Positions 29,130 through 37,781 of a stretch of 64,000 nucleotides of DNA are shown in pieces. Within the stretch, counting starts at the first letter, position 1. Each line of letters starts with the position of its first letter. Made by a program: the position numbers and the translations under genes. Origin of the DNA: Psychrobacter sp. P11G3 (GTDB lineage Bacteria; Pseudomonadota; Gammaproteobacteria; Pseudomonadales; Moraxellaceae). The notes beneath the pieces were generated by a model. It searched no databases and was not told where the DNA came from. It saw nothing but the letters and a program-made list of their open reading frames with translations. Location of the stretch: the NCBI RefSeq assembly GCF_001435845.1, contig NZ_CM003596.1:310001-374000 (forward strand), read 5' to 3'.

Positions 29130-30683
29130 ATGATGCAGTTGCCATACAGCTTTGCGAAACGCCATCAGATTTTGGCCATACTTGCGATAGATCCTGAATT
29201 ACCGCCGACATTGGTACTCACCAAAGCTACTCCGTTATCAGCGATCAATGAAGCGGTACGGTTTTTACAGCAGCAAGGCATTCGCGGTGTACCCACTTAC
29301 GAAAGTGTCAGCACGGATGATTTTGAAAAACGTATGAACGCCGCTTATGCTGGTAATACAGGAGAATCTCAGCATATTGCTGCTGGACTTGAGGACCATC
29401 CTGATCTCGATAGCTTGGCAGATAGCGTCCCTGAAACTGAAGACTTGATGGATCAACAAGACGACGCGCCTATCATTCGTTTGATAAACGCATTATTGTC
29501 CGAAGCCATCCGTTTAAGCGCCTCAGACATTCATATTGAGACCTTTGAAAAGCGTTTGGTCGTCCGTTTCCGAGTCGATGGTGAGCTAAAAGAAATCATC
29601 ACACCAAAACGTCAACTAGCTCCATTGTTAGTTTCGCGTATTAAAGTGATGGCTAGGTTAGATATTGCTGAAAAGCGAGTGCCGCAAGATGGTCGTATCA
29701 GTTTAAGACTGGCAGGGCGAGAAGTCGATGTGCGTGTATCGACCTTACCATCGAGCTTTGGTGAGCGTGTGGTGATGCGTCTATTAGACAAGCAAGCTGG
29801 TCGTTTGAATATGACGTATTTGGGGTTGTCTGATAATGACTATACTGAGCTAAAGCGCTTAATTCATCGTCCGCATGGCATTATTTTGGTGACAGGGCCG
29901 ACTGGATCGGGTAAAACCACGACGCTATATTCTGCATTGACCGATTTAAATGATCAAACTCGCAATATCTTGACTGCTGAAGATCCGATTGAGTTTCAGC
30001 TTGATGGTATCGGACAGACGCAGGTTAATAATAAAGTAGACATGACATTTGCTAAAAGCTTGCGTGCAATGCTCCGTCAAGATCCCGATGTGGTGATGGT
30101 TGGTGAAATTCGTGATTTAGAGACAGCTGAGATTGCCGTACAGGCCTCTTTGACAGGGCATTTGGTACTATCGACGCTGCATACCAACACTGCTATTGGC
30201 GCGGTTACTCGCTTACAGGACATGGGTGTTGAGCCGTTTCTGTTGTCGTCGTCGCTTATTGGCGTAGTAGCGCAGCGTTTGGTGCGTACCTTATGTTCAC
30301 ATTGTCAAAGCTGGCAGGCTGCTGATACTGAGCAAGCCAAACTATTTACCGAAATTGGTATTGGGTCAATGCTGAAAAGTGATACCAAAGATATAGTAAA
30401 TGAGTCAATTCGCCTACCCAAGCCAGTTGGCTGCGATAAATGTAATCAGTCAGGGTTTAAAGGACGTACCGCTATATATGAGGTCGTGCCAATCGACGAT
30501 ACATTGCGCCGTATGATTCATAGCAATACGGCTGAGTATGAGCTAGAAGAATATGCGCGCCAGCAGACCCCATCGATACGTGCAGATGGTTTGCGTAAGG
30601 TCATAGAAGGGCGTACGACATTGGAAGAAGTGCTACGAGTGACGAAAGAGAGTGCATTAACGGATGACACGATACTGGTATAA
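29130..30683 (+). CDS. gspE: Type II secretion system ATPase GspE
   Basis: GspE powers pseudopilus assembly for type II secretion at the cytoplasmic face. Walker A is GPTGSGKTTTLYSAL; the Asp box is LTAEDPIEFQLDGIGQ; Walker B is MVGEIRDLETAEIAVQ; the His box is LSTLHTNTA. The tetracysteine zinc motif (CSHC and CDKC) is present. DDAPIIRLINALLSEAIRLS is GspE-type rather than PilB-type. ATG 29130 (MMQLPYSFAKRH) matches the family; an upstream GTG at 29088 is in frame. The best ribosome binding site (AAGG) precedes an out-of-frame ATG at 29078 opening a 39-codon overlapping frame. Length is 517 residues. gspF and gspG lie about 8-11 kb away, not adjacent. Confidence 0.95.
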   Translation: MMQLPYSFAKRHQILAILAIDPELPPTLVLTKATPLSAINEAVRFLQQQGIRGVPTYESVSTDDFEKRMNAAYAGNTGESQHIAAGLEDHPDLDSLADSVPETEDLMDQQDDAPIIRLINALLSEAIRLSASDIHIETFEKRLVVRFRVDGELKEIITPKRQLAPLLVSRIKVMARLDIAEKRVPQDGRISLRLAGREVDVRVSTLPSSFGERVVMRLLDKQAGRLNMTYLGLSDNDYTELKRLIHRPHGIILVTGPTGSGKTTTLYSALTDLNDQTRNILTAEDPIEFQLDGIGQTQVNNKVDMTFAKSLRAMLRQDPDVVMVGEIRDLETAEIAVQASLTGHLVLSTLHTNTAIGAVTRLQDMGVEPFLLSSSLIGVVAQRLVRTLCSHCQSWQAADTEQAKLFTEIGIGSMLKSDTKDIVNESIRLPKPVGCDKCNQSGFKGRTAIYEVVPIDDTLRRMIHSNTAEYELEEYARQQTPSIRADGLRKVIEGRTTLEEVLRVTKESALTDDTILV

Positions 30684-30731
30684 ATTTGCGAACTGGATCT
30701 TGCAGACTGGATATTGGCCTAGCAGACAAAA

Positions 30732-30762
30732 AAACAACTGGCGTAAATAGCCAGTTGTTTTA
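30732..30762. terminator. Bidirectional terminator between gspE and the ridA-like gene
   Basis: A perfect 11-bp stem AAACAACTGGC/GCCAGTTGTTT with a 7-nt loop, A-run on the left and T-rich sequence on the right. Confidence 0.88.
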
Positions 30763-30803
30763 ATATTTTTCTAATTTTGAAGCTTTAGAGTTTTTAGCCG
30801 CTA

Positions 30804-31277
30804 TTATTTTGCAGCCATACACTCAATCTCAACGCTTGCTCCAGCAGCCAGTTCTGATACGCCAAAAGCTGAGCGCACAGGATAAGGCTTTATCATCTCA
30901 GCCTTGTAGACCTTATTGAAGTCATCAAAGTCATCCATATCAGTCAGCATGACCATACATTTAACGATGTCAGACTTACGGTAGCCGTATTTTAATAGCG
31001 TGCTATGGATGTTATCGAGCACTTGCTTGGTTTCAGCTTTGATACCACCTTTGACCAGTTTGCCATCTTTAAAGCCAATTTGTCCCGACATATATAATGT
31101 ATTGCCTACGCGTACAGCCTCTGAAAAAGGATAAGTACCGCCATCGCCCAAAAAAGTAGGAGCAGACTTAGCAACGCTGACAGCTGTCGTTGTATTGGCA
31201 TTAGCGCTATGAACAAAACCCAATGAGCACATAGTGGCTAGCGCTAGCGTAGATAGGCAAGTACTAACTTTGGACAT
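30804..31277 (-). CDS. Exported RidA/YjgF-family protein
   Basis: The mature part is a Rid (YER057c/YjgF) domain: VRVGNTLYMSGQIGFKDGKL, VKCMVMLTDMDDFDDFNKVY and YPVRSAFGVSELAAGASVEI with ECMA. The Arg in PVRSAFG and the Glu in EIEC correspond to the residues needed for imine deaminase activity in RidA. Unlike cytoplasmic RidA it has a clear signal peptide (MSKVSTCLSTLALATMCSLG, probable cleavage after ANA), so it should act in the periplasm. Length is 157 residues. Its periplasmic substrate is unknown. It lies about 40 bp downstream of the DUF4442 gene. Confidence 0.88.
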   Translation of the reverse strand: MSKVSTCLSTLALATMCSLGFVHSANANTTTAVSVAKSAPTFLGDGGTYPFSEAVRVGNTLYMSGQIGFKDGKLVKGGIKAETKQVLDNIHSTLLKYGYRKSDIVKCMVMLTDMDDFDDFNKVYKAEMIKPYPVRSAFGVSELAAGASVEIECMAAK

Positions 31278-31315
31278 ACTGTTTCCTCATTGGGTTTATT
31301 ATCAATTTTTATTGA

Positions 31316-32041
31316 CTACTTGTCATCACTATTATTTTGAGTAGATGATGCATCGCTTTCTTCGATTGGTGCCTCGTTTTCAGTGTCATCTTCTGCGACT
31401 TTTTCAGACGCTTTACCTTGGCGGCGTGCCTCTAGCTCCGCTTTTGGTATCCATGCCCACGTCATCTCAACCACAATTGGATCGCGGTCACTATCAGATT
31501 CACGATCTTTGATGACACAAGGAATAATCATCTCACCTTTTGGTGTGTTTAGGATATCCAAACGCTGTTCATCAGACAAGCTTGCAATAGCAGCAATTTG
31601 ACCTTTTTTGATTGGACGATGGAAATTTACCGAGTAAGATTTAATCAGTAGGATACGATCAGATGGCAAGTTTAAACCCAAAATAAAACCCGTTGCTGTC
31701 TCTGCCAGTAACGTGATGGCGACTGCATGGATAGAGCCGATATGGTTTTGGACGGCTTTATTGTTGTTTAAACTAACGACAACTTGGTTTGGTTCTACCG
31801 TCTCATAATAAATGCCAGTCGTGCCGACATATGGGACGACCTTGCCAAAAGCTTTGGATAAAATGCTTGAGCGTGCTCCAGCAGGCAGATATTTGGTGAC
31901 TGATAACAGTTTGGTAAATTGATTGCTAATTGGTTTTAGCGTGCTGCTAGGCTTCTCAACTGAAGGTTTTGTGCTGTCAGATACTTTGGCTGGCAGTTTA
32001 TTGGTCAACTTGGCGGGTAGTTTTTTTAATAATCCTGACAT
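31316..32041 (-). CDS. DUF4442 hotdog-fold protein
   Basis: The central region (about residues 55-190) is a hotdog domain of the DUF4442/PaaI-thioesterase-like group: VSLNNNKAVQNHIGSIHAVA, LLAETATGFILGLNLPSD and VNFHRPIKKGQIAAIASL. Such proteins are usually acyl-CoA thioesterase relatives, but DUF4442 has no firm substrate. The N-terminus (KKLPAKLTNKLPAKVSDSTK) is basic, and the C-terminal 45 residues are acidic low complexity. Length is 241 residues. It is divergent from the McrBC module. Confidence 0.8.
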   Translation of the reverse strand: MSGLLKKLPAKLTNKLPAKVSDSTKPSVEKPSSTLKPISNQFTKLLSVTKYLPAGARSSILSKAFGKVVPYVGTTGIYYETVEPNQVVVSLNNNKAVQNHIGSIHAVAITLLAETATGFILGLNLPSDRILLIKSYSVNFHRPIKKGQIAAIASLSDEQRLDILNTPKGEMIIPCVIKDRESDSDRDPIVVEMTWAWIPKAELEARRQGKASEKVAEDDTENEAPIEESDASSTQNNSDDK

Positions 32042-32419
32042 ACAAAATTCCTTAACGTAAATGAGTTGAATGACATTCTTAGCATGGCTTTTTATGATAG
32101 CGACACAAATATAGATAATGAAAGTCGCTACAAATACTATGGTACATCAACCATTGCCTTCCTACTATTATTAGCATGAACTGCTGCGCTTACAAAACAA
32201 TAGTAGCGTGGCTATGTTGCTAGGTTATGTCATCAGTTTAGATCGCCACTTAAAGTAGCCTAGTCATCTTATCTATCAGCGTCATTTGGACAAAGGATGC
32301 CTGAGTGGAAGTACTACAAATAGTAGACTAAGCGAGACTGACACCGTATCCAATTTATAGAAGGTTGACTATAGTTACCATGCCAACAGACAGCCACGTT
32401 ATAATGACAAAATGTTAGC
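32042..32419. other. Divergent intergenic region upstream of the mcrBC-like genes
   Basis: A 378-bp non-coding region. Positions 32309-32379 carry the second copy of the divergent repeat seen at 9828-9896 (GTACTAC, about 47 bp, TTGACTATAGTTA). No consensus promoter could be assigned. Confidence 0.4.
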
Positions 32420-33937
32420 ATGTCTATTTTAAACCTGTTTTCAATGCCGCTGGATAACGTTATGCCTGATATGTCTACTCATGAACCGACCAATATTATT
32501 TATACGGGCGTTGCTGGTACAGGTAAAACCTATAGATTGCTGCAAATCGCGAAGCAATATACCGACTATCTACCCAAGACTGAAAATGAAGACTTATTAG
32601 CACAGCTGCTGCAAGGTCTAAGCTGGCGCGAAGTATTGTGTCTGGTGTTTTTAGATTTACGTGCTGAACAGCAGGATTTGTTAAAGGTACGAGAAATTAC
32701 TGATCATCCTTTTTTTATGACCAAAGCTGCTCAGAACTCACGTGATAAAAATTTGGATAGTACAGCTTGGTTAGAGCTACGCAGACATAGTCCTACGAAC
32801 TCTCAAACAGTCAGTTTTGATAACCGTGCTAGCCAAGCTTATTTTGATAAAGACAATAGTGGATCATGGTATTTATTGCCAGAGAGTATGGTGCTACTAG
32901 AAAATTTATCGCAGCAATTAGCAGAGTTTCAGCAGGCACAGCGTGACGACCAAGCCCATCAAAATCAAAACATTGCTCAGCAACGCTTTAGTATGGTGAG
33001 CTTCCATCAAGCCTACGGTTATGAAGAGTTTGTAGAAGGTATACGCCCTGTCATGAAGGGTGCCGCTCAAGCAAATAACAGCCATTCTAATCAAAATCAA
33101 ATGAGTTACGCGGTGCAAGATGGAGCATTCCTGAAGCTATGTCAACGCGCAGCTCGTGACCCTCATCAGCGTTACGCAATGCTGATTGATGAGATTAACC
33201 GTGCTAACGTGTCACGAGTGTTTGGTGAGCTTCTCAGTTTGATAGAGCCTGATAAACGAGCGGGCAAGCCGAATGCGATGACAGTGAGTTTGGCGTATTC
33301 TGGGCGTGCTTTTAGTGTTCCTGCCAATGTCGATATTTATGCCACTATGAATACCCAAGACCATTCTTTAGCACCACTTGATATGGCATTACGCCGACGT
33401 TTTCGCTTTATTGACTGTCCGCCGCAGCCTAATTTACTATCGACAATTCGAGCCAGCAATGACACCGACACTGGACTGTCTGACGGTTTAGAAGCAGATA
33501 CGATAGATTTGAGTAAATTACTAACAGGCTTGAATAGACGTATCATGCAGACGCTGGGAGTAGAAGCGCAGTTGGGGCATGCGTTTTTGTTTGCCGTCAC
33601 TCAGTTAGAGCAATTACAAACAGCTCTCGTTGAACAAATTATTCCTCAATTGGCTCAAGCAGCTGGTGGCCAAATTACGGTGTTGCAGTATATCTTTAGA
33701 GATGAGCAGCAACCGACGAGCAAGCAGTTTGTACAGGACAGTCAAGCGTTGATGAATGACGACTTGTATAATCCGATGGGCAACCAAAACAATGCTTCCG
33801 CTGAACACCAAATGTTTGCAGGGCAGGGTTCTTTTCTTGGTCAGTCTATGAGTATGAATAGCTATACTATCAATGCCGATCTGATCGCTAGGGATGGTGA
33901 GTTTAGTCATGCTGCTATCTATCAGCGTTTGTACTAG
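32420..33937 (+). CDS. mcrB: McrB-like AAA+ GTPase of a McrBC restriction module
   Basis: McrB is the AAA+ motor of modification-dependent (type IV) restriction; it hydrolyses GTP and works with the McrC nuclease. Walker A GVAGTGKT is at residues 30-37, almost at the N-terminus. FHQAYGYEEFVEGIRP is a McrB family motif. Walker B LIDEINRAN has Asp257-Glu258. The GTP-specificity motif is NTQDHSLAPLDMALRRRF, as NTAD in E. coli McrB. Length is 505 residues. There is no N-terminal DUF3578 or other DNA-reading domain before the P-loop, so the target is not evident; a large insert (about residues 95-175) separates Walker A from the rest. mcrC follows by 15 bp. Confidence 0.88.
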   Translation: MSILNLFSMPLDNVMPDMSTHEPTNIIYTGVAGTGKTYRLLQIAKQYTDYLPKTENEDLLAQLLQGLSWREVLCLVFLDLRAEQQDLLKVREITDHPFFMTKAAQNSRDKNLDSTAWLELRRHSPTNSQTVSFDNRASQAYFDKDNSGSWYLLPESMVLLENLSQQLAEFQQAQRDDQAHQNQNIAQQRFSMVSFHQAYGYEEFVEGIRPVMKGAAQANNSHSNQNQMSYAVQDGAFLKLCQRAARDPHQRYAMLIDEINRANVSRVFGELLSLIEPDKRAGKPNAMTVSLAYSGRAFSVPANVDIYATMNTQDHSLAPLDMALRRRFRFIDCPPQPNLLSTIRASNDTDTGLSDGLEADTIDLSKLLTGLNRRIMQTLGVEAQLGHAFLFAVTQLEQLQTALVEQIIPQLAQAAGGQITVLQYIFRDEQQPTSKQFVQDSQALMNDDLYNPMGNQNNASAEHQMFAGQGSFLGQSMSMNSYTINADLIARDGEFSHAAIYQRLY

Positions 33938-33952
33938 CAGGATGACTGTTCA

Positions 33953-35476
33953 GTGATAACGAATAATCCATATTACGCCAAAGAGCACGCTATTAGGGTA
34001 AGCAGTCGCCAGACTCGTATCCCTAATAGTAGTGTCGCTACTATGAATGTTATTACCGTGTTTGAGCATCAACGTTTGACCGTGCATGATTTTTTGCAAG
34101 CATCTGATTTCGATTGGCTAATAGCGCAAGAGTTTGCAGCATTTACTATCAAGCGTAAGCAAGGCCAATGGCAGCTTAAGGTTGAGCACTACGTTGGGAT
34201 TATTCTCCTGCCTAGTGGCATGACGCTTGAGATATTGCCAAAGCTCAATCAGTCTACTCAGCCTAGCGATATCGTACAGACTCGTCATTGGGTACAGGGT
34301 ATGCTATCGGATTTGATACATCTTGATGCGCATAACAATCGTAAGCTACCCATTACGAAAAACTTCGGTCAGTTTAGTTCCCAGTCCACTCCTTTACCCT
34401 TAAAAGTATTGCCTATATCAGACTGGCTGATTGAGCAGTTTTTGCAGCGTTTAATGGATTATCAACCCACCAAGCATTATCAGGCTCAGATTGAAAATCA
34501 GGCATCACTGCAAGGTCGACTGCTCATCAAAGAGCAACTGCGTCATAATAGTATGCAACCGCATAAGTTCATCTGTGAAAGTAGCGTATTAAGTCACGAC
34601 ATGTTGGCCAATCGGCTGATTAAGAGAGCATTGGTTTACTTGATGCCTTTATTGCCCCAGTTTATTTCTTCAAAATTGTTGCAGCCATGGCAGCAGGTGT
34701 CTACGCTCAACAACCGCGAAATGCAGCAGATAGCGGTAACATATACTCAAGCAAAGCGTCAGCTAGACGTTCAGCCACTCCAAAAGCAAAAATTGCACAC
34801 CTCGCAGCAGTTAGTAGACTTGGCATACTGGTTATTGAAACAGACGACAGCTGCGACAGGTAACGGTATTGATCCAAGCAGACAAAATAGCTCTCAGCTA
34901 AGATTGTGTTTATTGATTGATATGAATCAAGCTTTTGAGCAATGGGCAAGTCAGCGTATCGCAACGATGTTTCAGCAGATTAGTAGCAATTACCGTCCTC
35001 TTTACCAAACCCAAAGTGTCTGGCTAAACGATGCTGAAGGACTAGCGTGTTTATCTATACGGCCTGATTTGCTGATATTTGAAACCGTTTCTAATGATTG
35101 TCAAAATCAGAACGATATAGCAGCTAGTCAAACTAAAACCAAAGACAAGACTAAAGGTCGCTATAGTCATGTCATCGATATTAAGTGGAAGTACTTACCG
35201 CATGCTGCTGCGATTAGTGCGAGCGACGCTTATCAATTGACCAGCTATGCACAAGCTTACTTGGCGGGGCAGGTCTGGTTGGTTTATCCGGTGCTAGGTA
35301 GTGATAGGCAACCAGTAGCGCTCAAGCAGCAAACTCATTATGGTAGTAATGACAGTGACAGTAGCGATGATATTAAAAACAATGAATCAGCTGATGCCCA
35401 TTTATGGTTAATGCCGTTTGATGTTTTGACAGGTACACTTAACGGTGAAGTACTGCCACATTTGGACAAAGCTTAA
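33953..35476 (+). CDS. mcrC: McrC-like nuclease subunit
   Basis: McrC is the endonuclease partner of McrB. The N-terminal half is the McrB-contacting McrC domain (IKRKQGQWQLKVEHYVGIIL, then LEILPKL). The C-terminal half is a PD-(D/E)xK nuclease: LLIDMNQAFEQW, then IRPDLLIF (Asp372) and VIDIKWKYL (Asp409, Lys411) form the catalytic core. The frame starts on GTG 33953 with AGGA upstream; ATG 34043 is the alternative. Length is 507 residues, longer than E. coli McrC (about 350). The end contains an Asp/Ser-rich insert. The nuclease looks intact. Confidence 0.87.
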   Translation: MITNNPYYAKEHAIRVSSRQTRIPNSSVATMNVITVFEHQRLTVHDFLQASDFDWLIAQEFAAFTIKRKQGQWQLKVEHYVGIILLPSGMTLEILPKLNQSTQPSDIVQTRHWVQGMLSDLIHLDAHNNRKLPITKNFGQFSSQSTPLPLKVLPISDWLIEQFLQRLMDYQPTKHYQAQIENQASLQGRLLIKEQLRHNSMQPHKFICESSVLSHDMLANRLIKRALVYLMPLLPQFISSKLLQPWQQVSTLNNREMQQIAVTYTQAKRQLDVQPLQKQKLHTSQQLVDLAYWLLKQTTAATGNGIDPSRQNSSQLRLCLLIDMNQAFEQWASQRIATMFQQISSNYRPLYQTQSVWLNDAEGLACLSIRPDLLIFETVSNDCQNQNDIAASQTKTKDKTKGRYSHVIDIKWKYLPHAAAISASDAYQLTSYAQAYLAGQVWLVYPVLGSDRQPVALKQQTHYGSNDSDSSDDIKNNESADAHLWLMPFDVLTGTLNGEVLPHLDKA

Positions 35477-35597
35477 TATCATTATCAATGACAGCGTGAA
35501 TGACTGATGGATAAAGGGTCTGGCTGTCACTATTTTGGCGAAATTGACGTAATTTTAAAAAAATTAGCGATTATTTGAAATTAATCGAAAATAGGTG

Positions 35598-35626
35598 TTG
35601 ACACAATCGCCTTTACCCCTTAATAT
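35598..35626 (+). promoter_or_regulatory. Strong sigma-70 promoter of the tRNA cluster
   Basis: Consensus TTGACA (35598-35603), exactly 17 bp, TAATAT (35621-35626). A G/C-containing stretch (GTGCACC) follows where the stringent-control discriminator would be. The first tRNA begins 89 bp further on. Confidence 0.85.
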
Positions 35627-35714
35627 GTGCACCTCGATAGCGAGGAACATTAACAAGTTAGCGGCATTGCCAACAACGAGTTGATTAACAAACTATCGTG
35701 ATAATAGAGAATTT

Positions 35715-35791
<77 letters not shown>

Positions 35792-35802
35792 TCTATTTTA
35801 AG

Positions 35803-35823
35803 AGCCTTACAGGCTTTTTTTTA
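35803..35823 (+). terminator. Possible terminator between tRNA-Pro and tRNA-Arg
   Basis: A short AGCC/GGCT stem with a 5-nt loop and a run of eight T. The stem is only 4-5 bp, so read-through into the next tRNAs is likely. Confidence 0.45.
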
Positions 35824-35896
35824 TGTATAACGGTTTAGTTTCTGATATAGTAAAATATATCGCAAAGTAAGCTTAGTATATAAAAGTCTTCTAAGA

Positions 35897-35973
35897 GCGC
35901 CTGTAGCTCAGCTGGATAGAGCATCTCCCTTCTAAGGAGGTGGCCGCAGGTTCGAATCCTGCCAGGCGCACCA
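35897..35973 (+). tRNA. tRNA-Arg (anticodon TCT)
   Basis: A 77-nt cloverleaf with encoded CCA. The acceptor stem is GCGCCTG/CAGGCGC, the anticodon arm is CTCCCTTCTAAGGAG with TCT, and the T arm contains GGTTCGAATCC. It reads AGA/AGG codons. Confidence 0.97.
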
Positions 35974-36013
35974 TTTAGCCTGCAAATCTTGCCTATTCTT
36001 TGGCAATAGTTAT

Positions 36014-36090
36014 GGCGGTTGTAGCTCAGTTGGTAGAGCCCCGGGTTGTGATCTCGGTTGTCGTGGGTTCGAGTCCCATCAGTCGCCCCA
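36014..36090 (+). tRNA. tRNA-His (anticodon GTG)
   Basis: A 77-nt gene with encoded CCA and the extra 5' G (G-1) that is diagnostic of tRNA-His. The acceptor stem is GGCGGTT with a matching 3' arm, the anticodon loop is TTGTGAT with GTG, and the T arm contains GGTTCGAGTCC. Confidence 0.97.
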
Positions 36091-36156
36091 TATTTTATTC
36101 TGTATGTATCTACATACAAATCATATCTTAATTTAAAAATATATCAGTAATAGCAC

Positions 36157-36179
36157 TCGCCCTTGATGGCGATTTTTTT
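36157..36179 (+). terminator. Terminator after the tRNA cluster
   Basis: The stem TCGCC/GGCGA with a 6-nt loop and seven T lies 66 bp after tRNA-His. Confidence 0.75.
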
Positions 36180-36535
36180 ATGCCTATTCGATTTTATCTC
36201 TATATTACCTTTATAAGATTAAACAGATAGAGTTTGATAGCATCTTCAATATTAGATAATCCCCCAAATTTTTATCAATACTTCCTGTAGGTTTTCCTTA
36301 AGGCCTAGCGTGACTGTGTCTCCTCTATTATTGTTTAGTAATTCTAATAAGTAAATAGACATGACATTTTAAATAATGCATTATGCTTAAGTGTTGTCCC
36401 ATCCATTGTATTTAATAAAAATTATTTATTGGGGCGAGTATTGGCATAGAGGAAACTGACAGAAATTGTTGTTAAGAATACTATTATTTTTTTAAGATGA
36501 ATCGTTATTAATCTGCATTATTGAGGAATTGATTG
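36180..36535. other. Intergenic region upstream of the AraC-type regulator
   Basis: A 356-bp AT-rich region with no gene. TTGGCATAGAGG (36439-36450) looks like half a -24/-12 promoter but has no GC at the right spacing. No clear promoter was assigned. Confidence 0.4.
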
Positions 36536-37471
36536 ATGGACGCACTGAGTGTATTGCTGCAAAACGTGCATTTATTTGAGACTAAGTATTATCGTCTAAA
36601 TGGCACTGGCAATTGGTCTTATTCTATTACTAGAAAAGACACCATTTTATTTTACTTAGTAATGTCTGGCGGTTTTTGTATTGATGTTGGTAATGGTCTA
36701 CGAGAAGCTCGCGCTGGCGACATGATCATGATTCCGAATGCGCACAAGCATGTGAGTTACGCACTTAATCACCATGGTGATGTCGCTGAGTCGCTTGATG
36801 AACTATTGAGCAATTGCCCTGAGCGTACACTTGATATCGATGGTGATGGCGACCCCAATTCATCTTTGATACTGATCGAATGTAAGTACGACAAAGAGAT
36901 GATTAATCCTCTGTTGTCGGTACTGCCACCGATCTTGCCTGAACTCAATGATGCTGCTGACGGTCGTTTTGAAGTGATCGATGTAGAGATAAAGCTGCTA
37001 ACACTAGAAGCTGAGCGCGAGCGTATGGGTAAAACGGCCGTAATCAATCACTGGGCAAGCATCATGATGATTGAGTGTTTGCGCGTCTATATCGAAAGCT
37101 TGCCTGAAGCCACAGAAAACTGGCTCAAAGCCATGAAGGATCCGTTTTTGACCAAGGCACTAGCCGCGATGCATGGGGCACCGAGTGAAAGCTGGACCAT
37201 TCATCAACTTGCCGAAGTAGCAGGAATGTCGCGTTCCAGCTTTGCACAGCGTTTTAAAGATATCGTTGGTATGCCGCCACTGACGTATCTGATCGATTAC
37301 CGCTTACGATTGGCGGCTCGCTATTTACGCTTACAGCAAAATAGTATTAGCCGTATCAGCGAAATGGTGGGTTATGCTTCAGATTCAACTTTTAGTCAAG
37401 CATTTAAACGTGTGTATGGTGTCTCGCCAAAAGCGTACCGTCAGCAGTATCGACAGAACAATCTTGCATAG
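36536..37471 (+). CDS. AraC-family transcriptional regulator with cupin sensor
   Basis: The C-terminal 100 residues are a two-HTH AraC DNA-binding domain: WTIHQLAEVAGMSRSSFAQR (first helix-turn-helix) and ISRISEMVGYASDSTFSQAF with KRVYGVSPKAYRQQY. The N-terminal part is a cupin-type effector domain of the AraC_binding_2/cupin_6 sort (SGGFCIDVGNGLREARAGDM, then IPNAHKH). The start is ATG 36536, 8 nt after GAGGA; the preceding TTG is ignored. Length is 311 residues. No metabolic gene is adjacent, so the regulon and inducer are unknown. A terminator follows. Confidence 0.9.
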   Translation: MDALSVLLQNVHLFETKYYRLNGTGNWSYSITRKDTILFYLVMSGGFCIDVGNGLREARAGDMIMIPNAHKHVSYALNHHGDVAESLDELLSNCPERTLDIDGDGDPNSSLILIECKYDKEMINPLLSVLPPILPELNDAADGRFEVIDVEIKLLTLEAERERMGKTAVINHWASIMMIECLRVYIESLPEATENWLKAMKDPFLTKALAAMHGAPSESWTIHQLAEVAGMSRSSFAQRFKDIVGMPPLTYLIDYRLRLAARYLRLQQNSISRISEMVGYASDSTFSQAFKRVYGVSPKAYRQQYRQNNLA

Positions 37472-37508
37472 CTCTAGTTTCTGTTTATTTAAATAGAATC
37501 TCGACGAT

Positions 37509-37546
37509 AAGCGCTAAGGTCATTTACATGTCCTTGGCGCTTTTTT
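37509..37546 (+). terminator. Rho-independent terminator after the AraC-type gene
   Basis: The stem AAGCGCTAAGG/CCTTGGCGCTT (one G-U) with a loop of about 12 nt and six T. Confidence 0.88.
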
Positions 37547-37781
37547 AATTTGTGAATACTTGTTATTTGTAGATGTTGAGTCACTCATATCTATAAGGCC
37601 CTTGGTAACTTGCTATGGCTATTTTAGTTAAGGGCAGCTGACATTGAGTCTGTGTTCAGGTACTATGGGTTGATGAGTCGTCGAGACAAAAGCGTTGGTA
37701 TTATAACGCGTTATATGTCCTTATATGATAGGTGTATAAAAGGAACGAGACGATGTTTATTTTCGCTGCTGATGGTATGTT

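Noticed and set aside
35835..36119. Open frame on the minus strand (94 codons) across the tRNA genes
   Set aside because: It is antisense to tRNA-Arg and tRNA-His; peptides such as GATDGTRTHDNRDH are the usual artefact of translating tRNA complement.
36439..36454. TTGGCATAGAGGAAAC as a third sigma-54 promoter before the AraC-type gene
   Set aside because: The -24 half fits but the GC of the -12 element is not at the required spacing.
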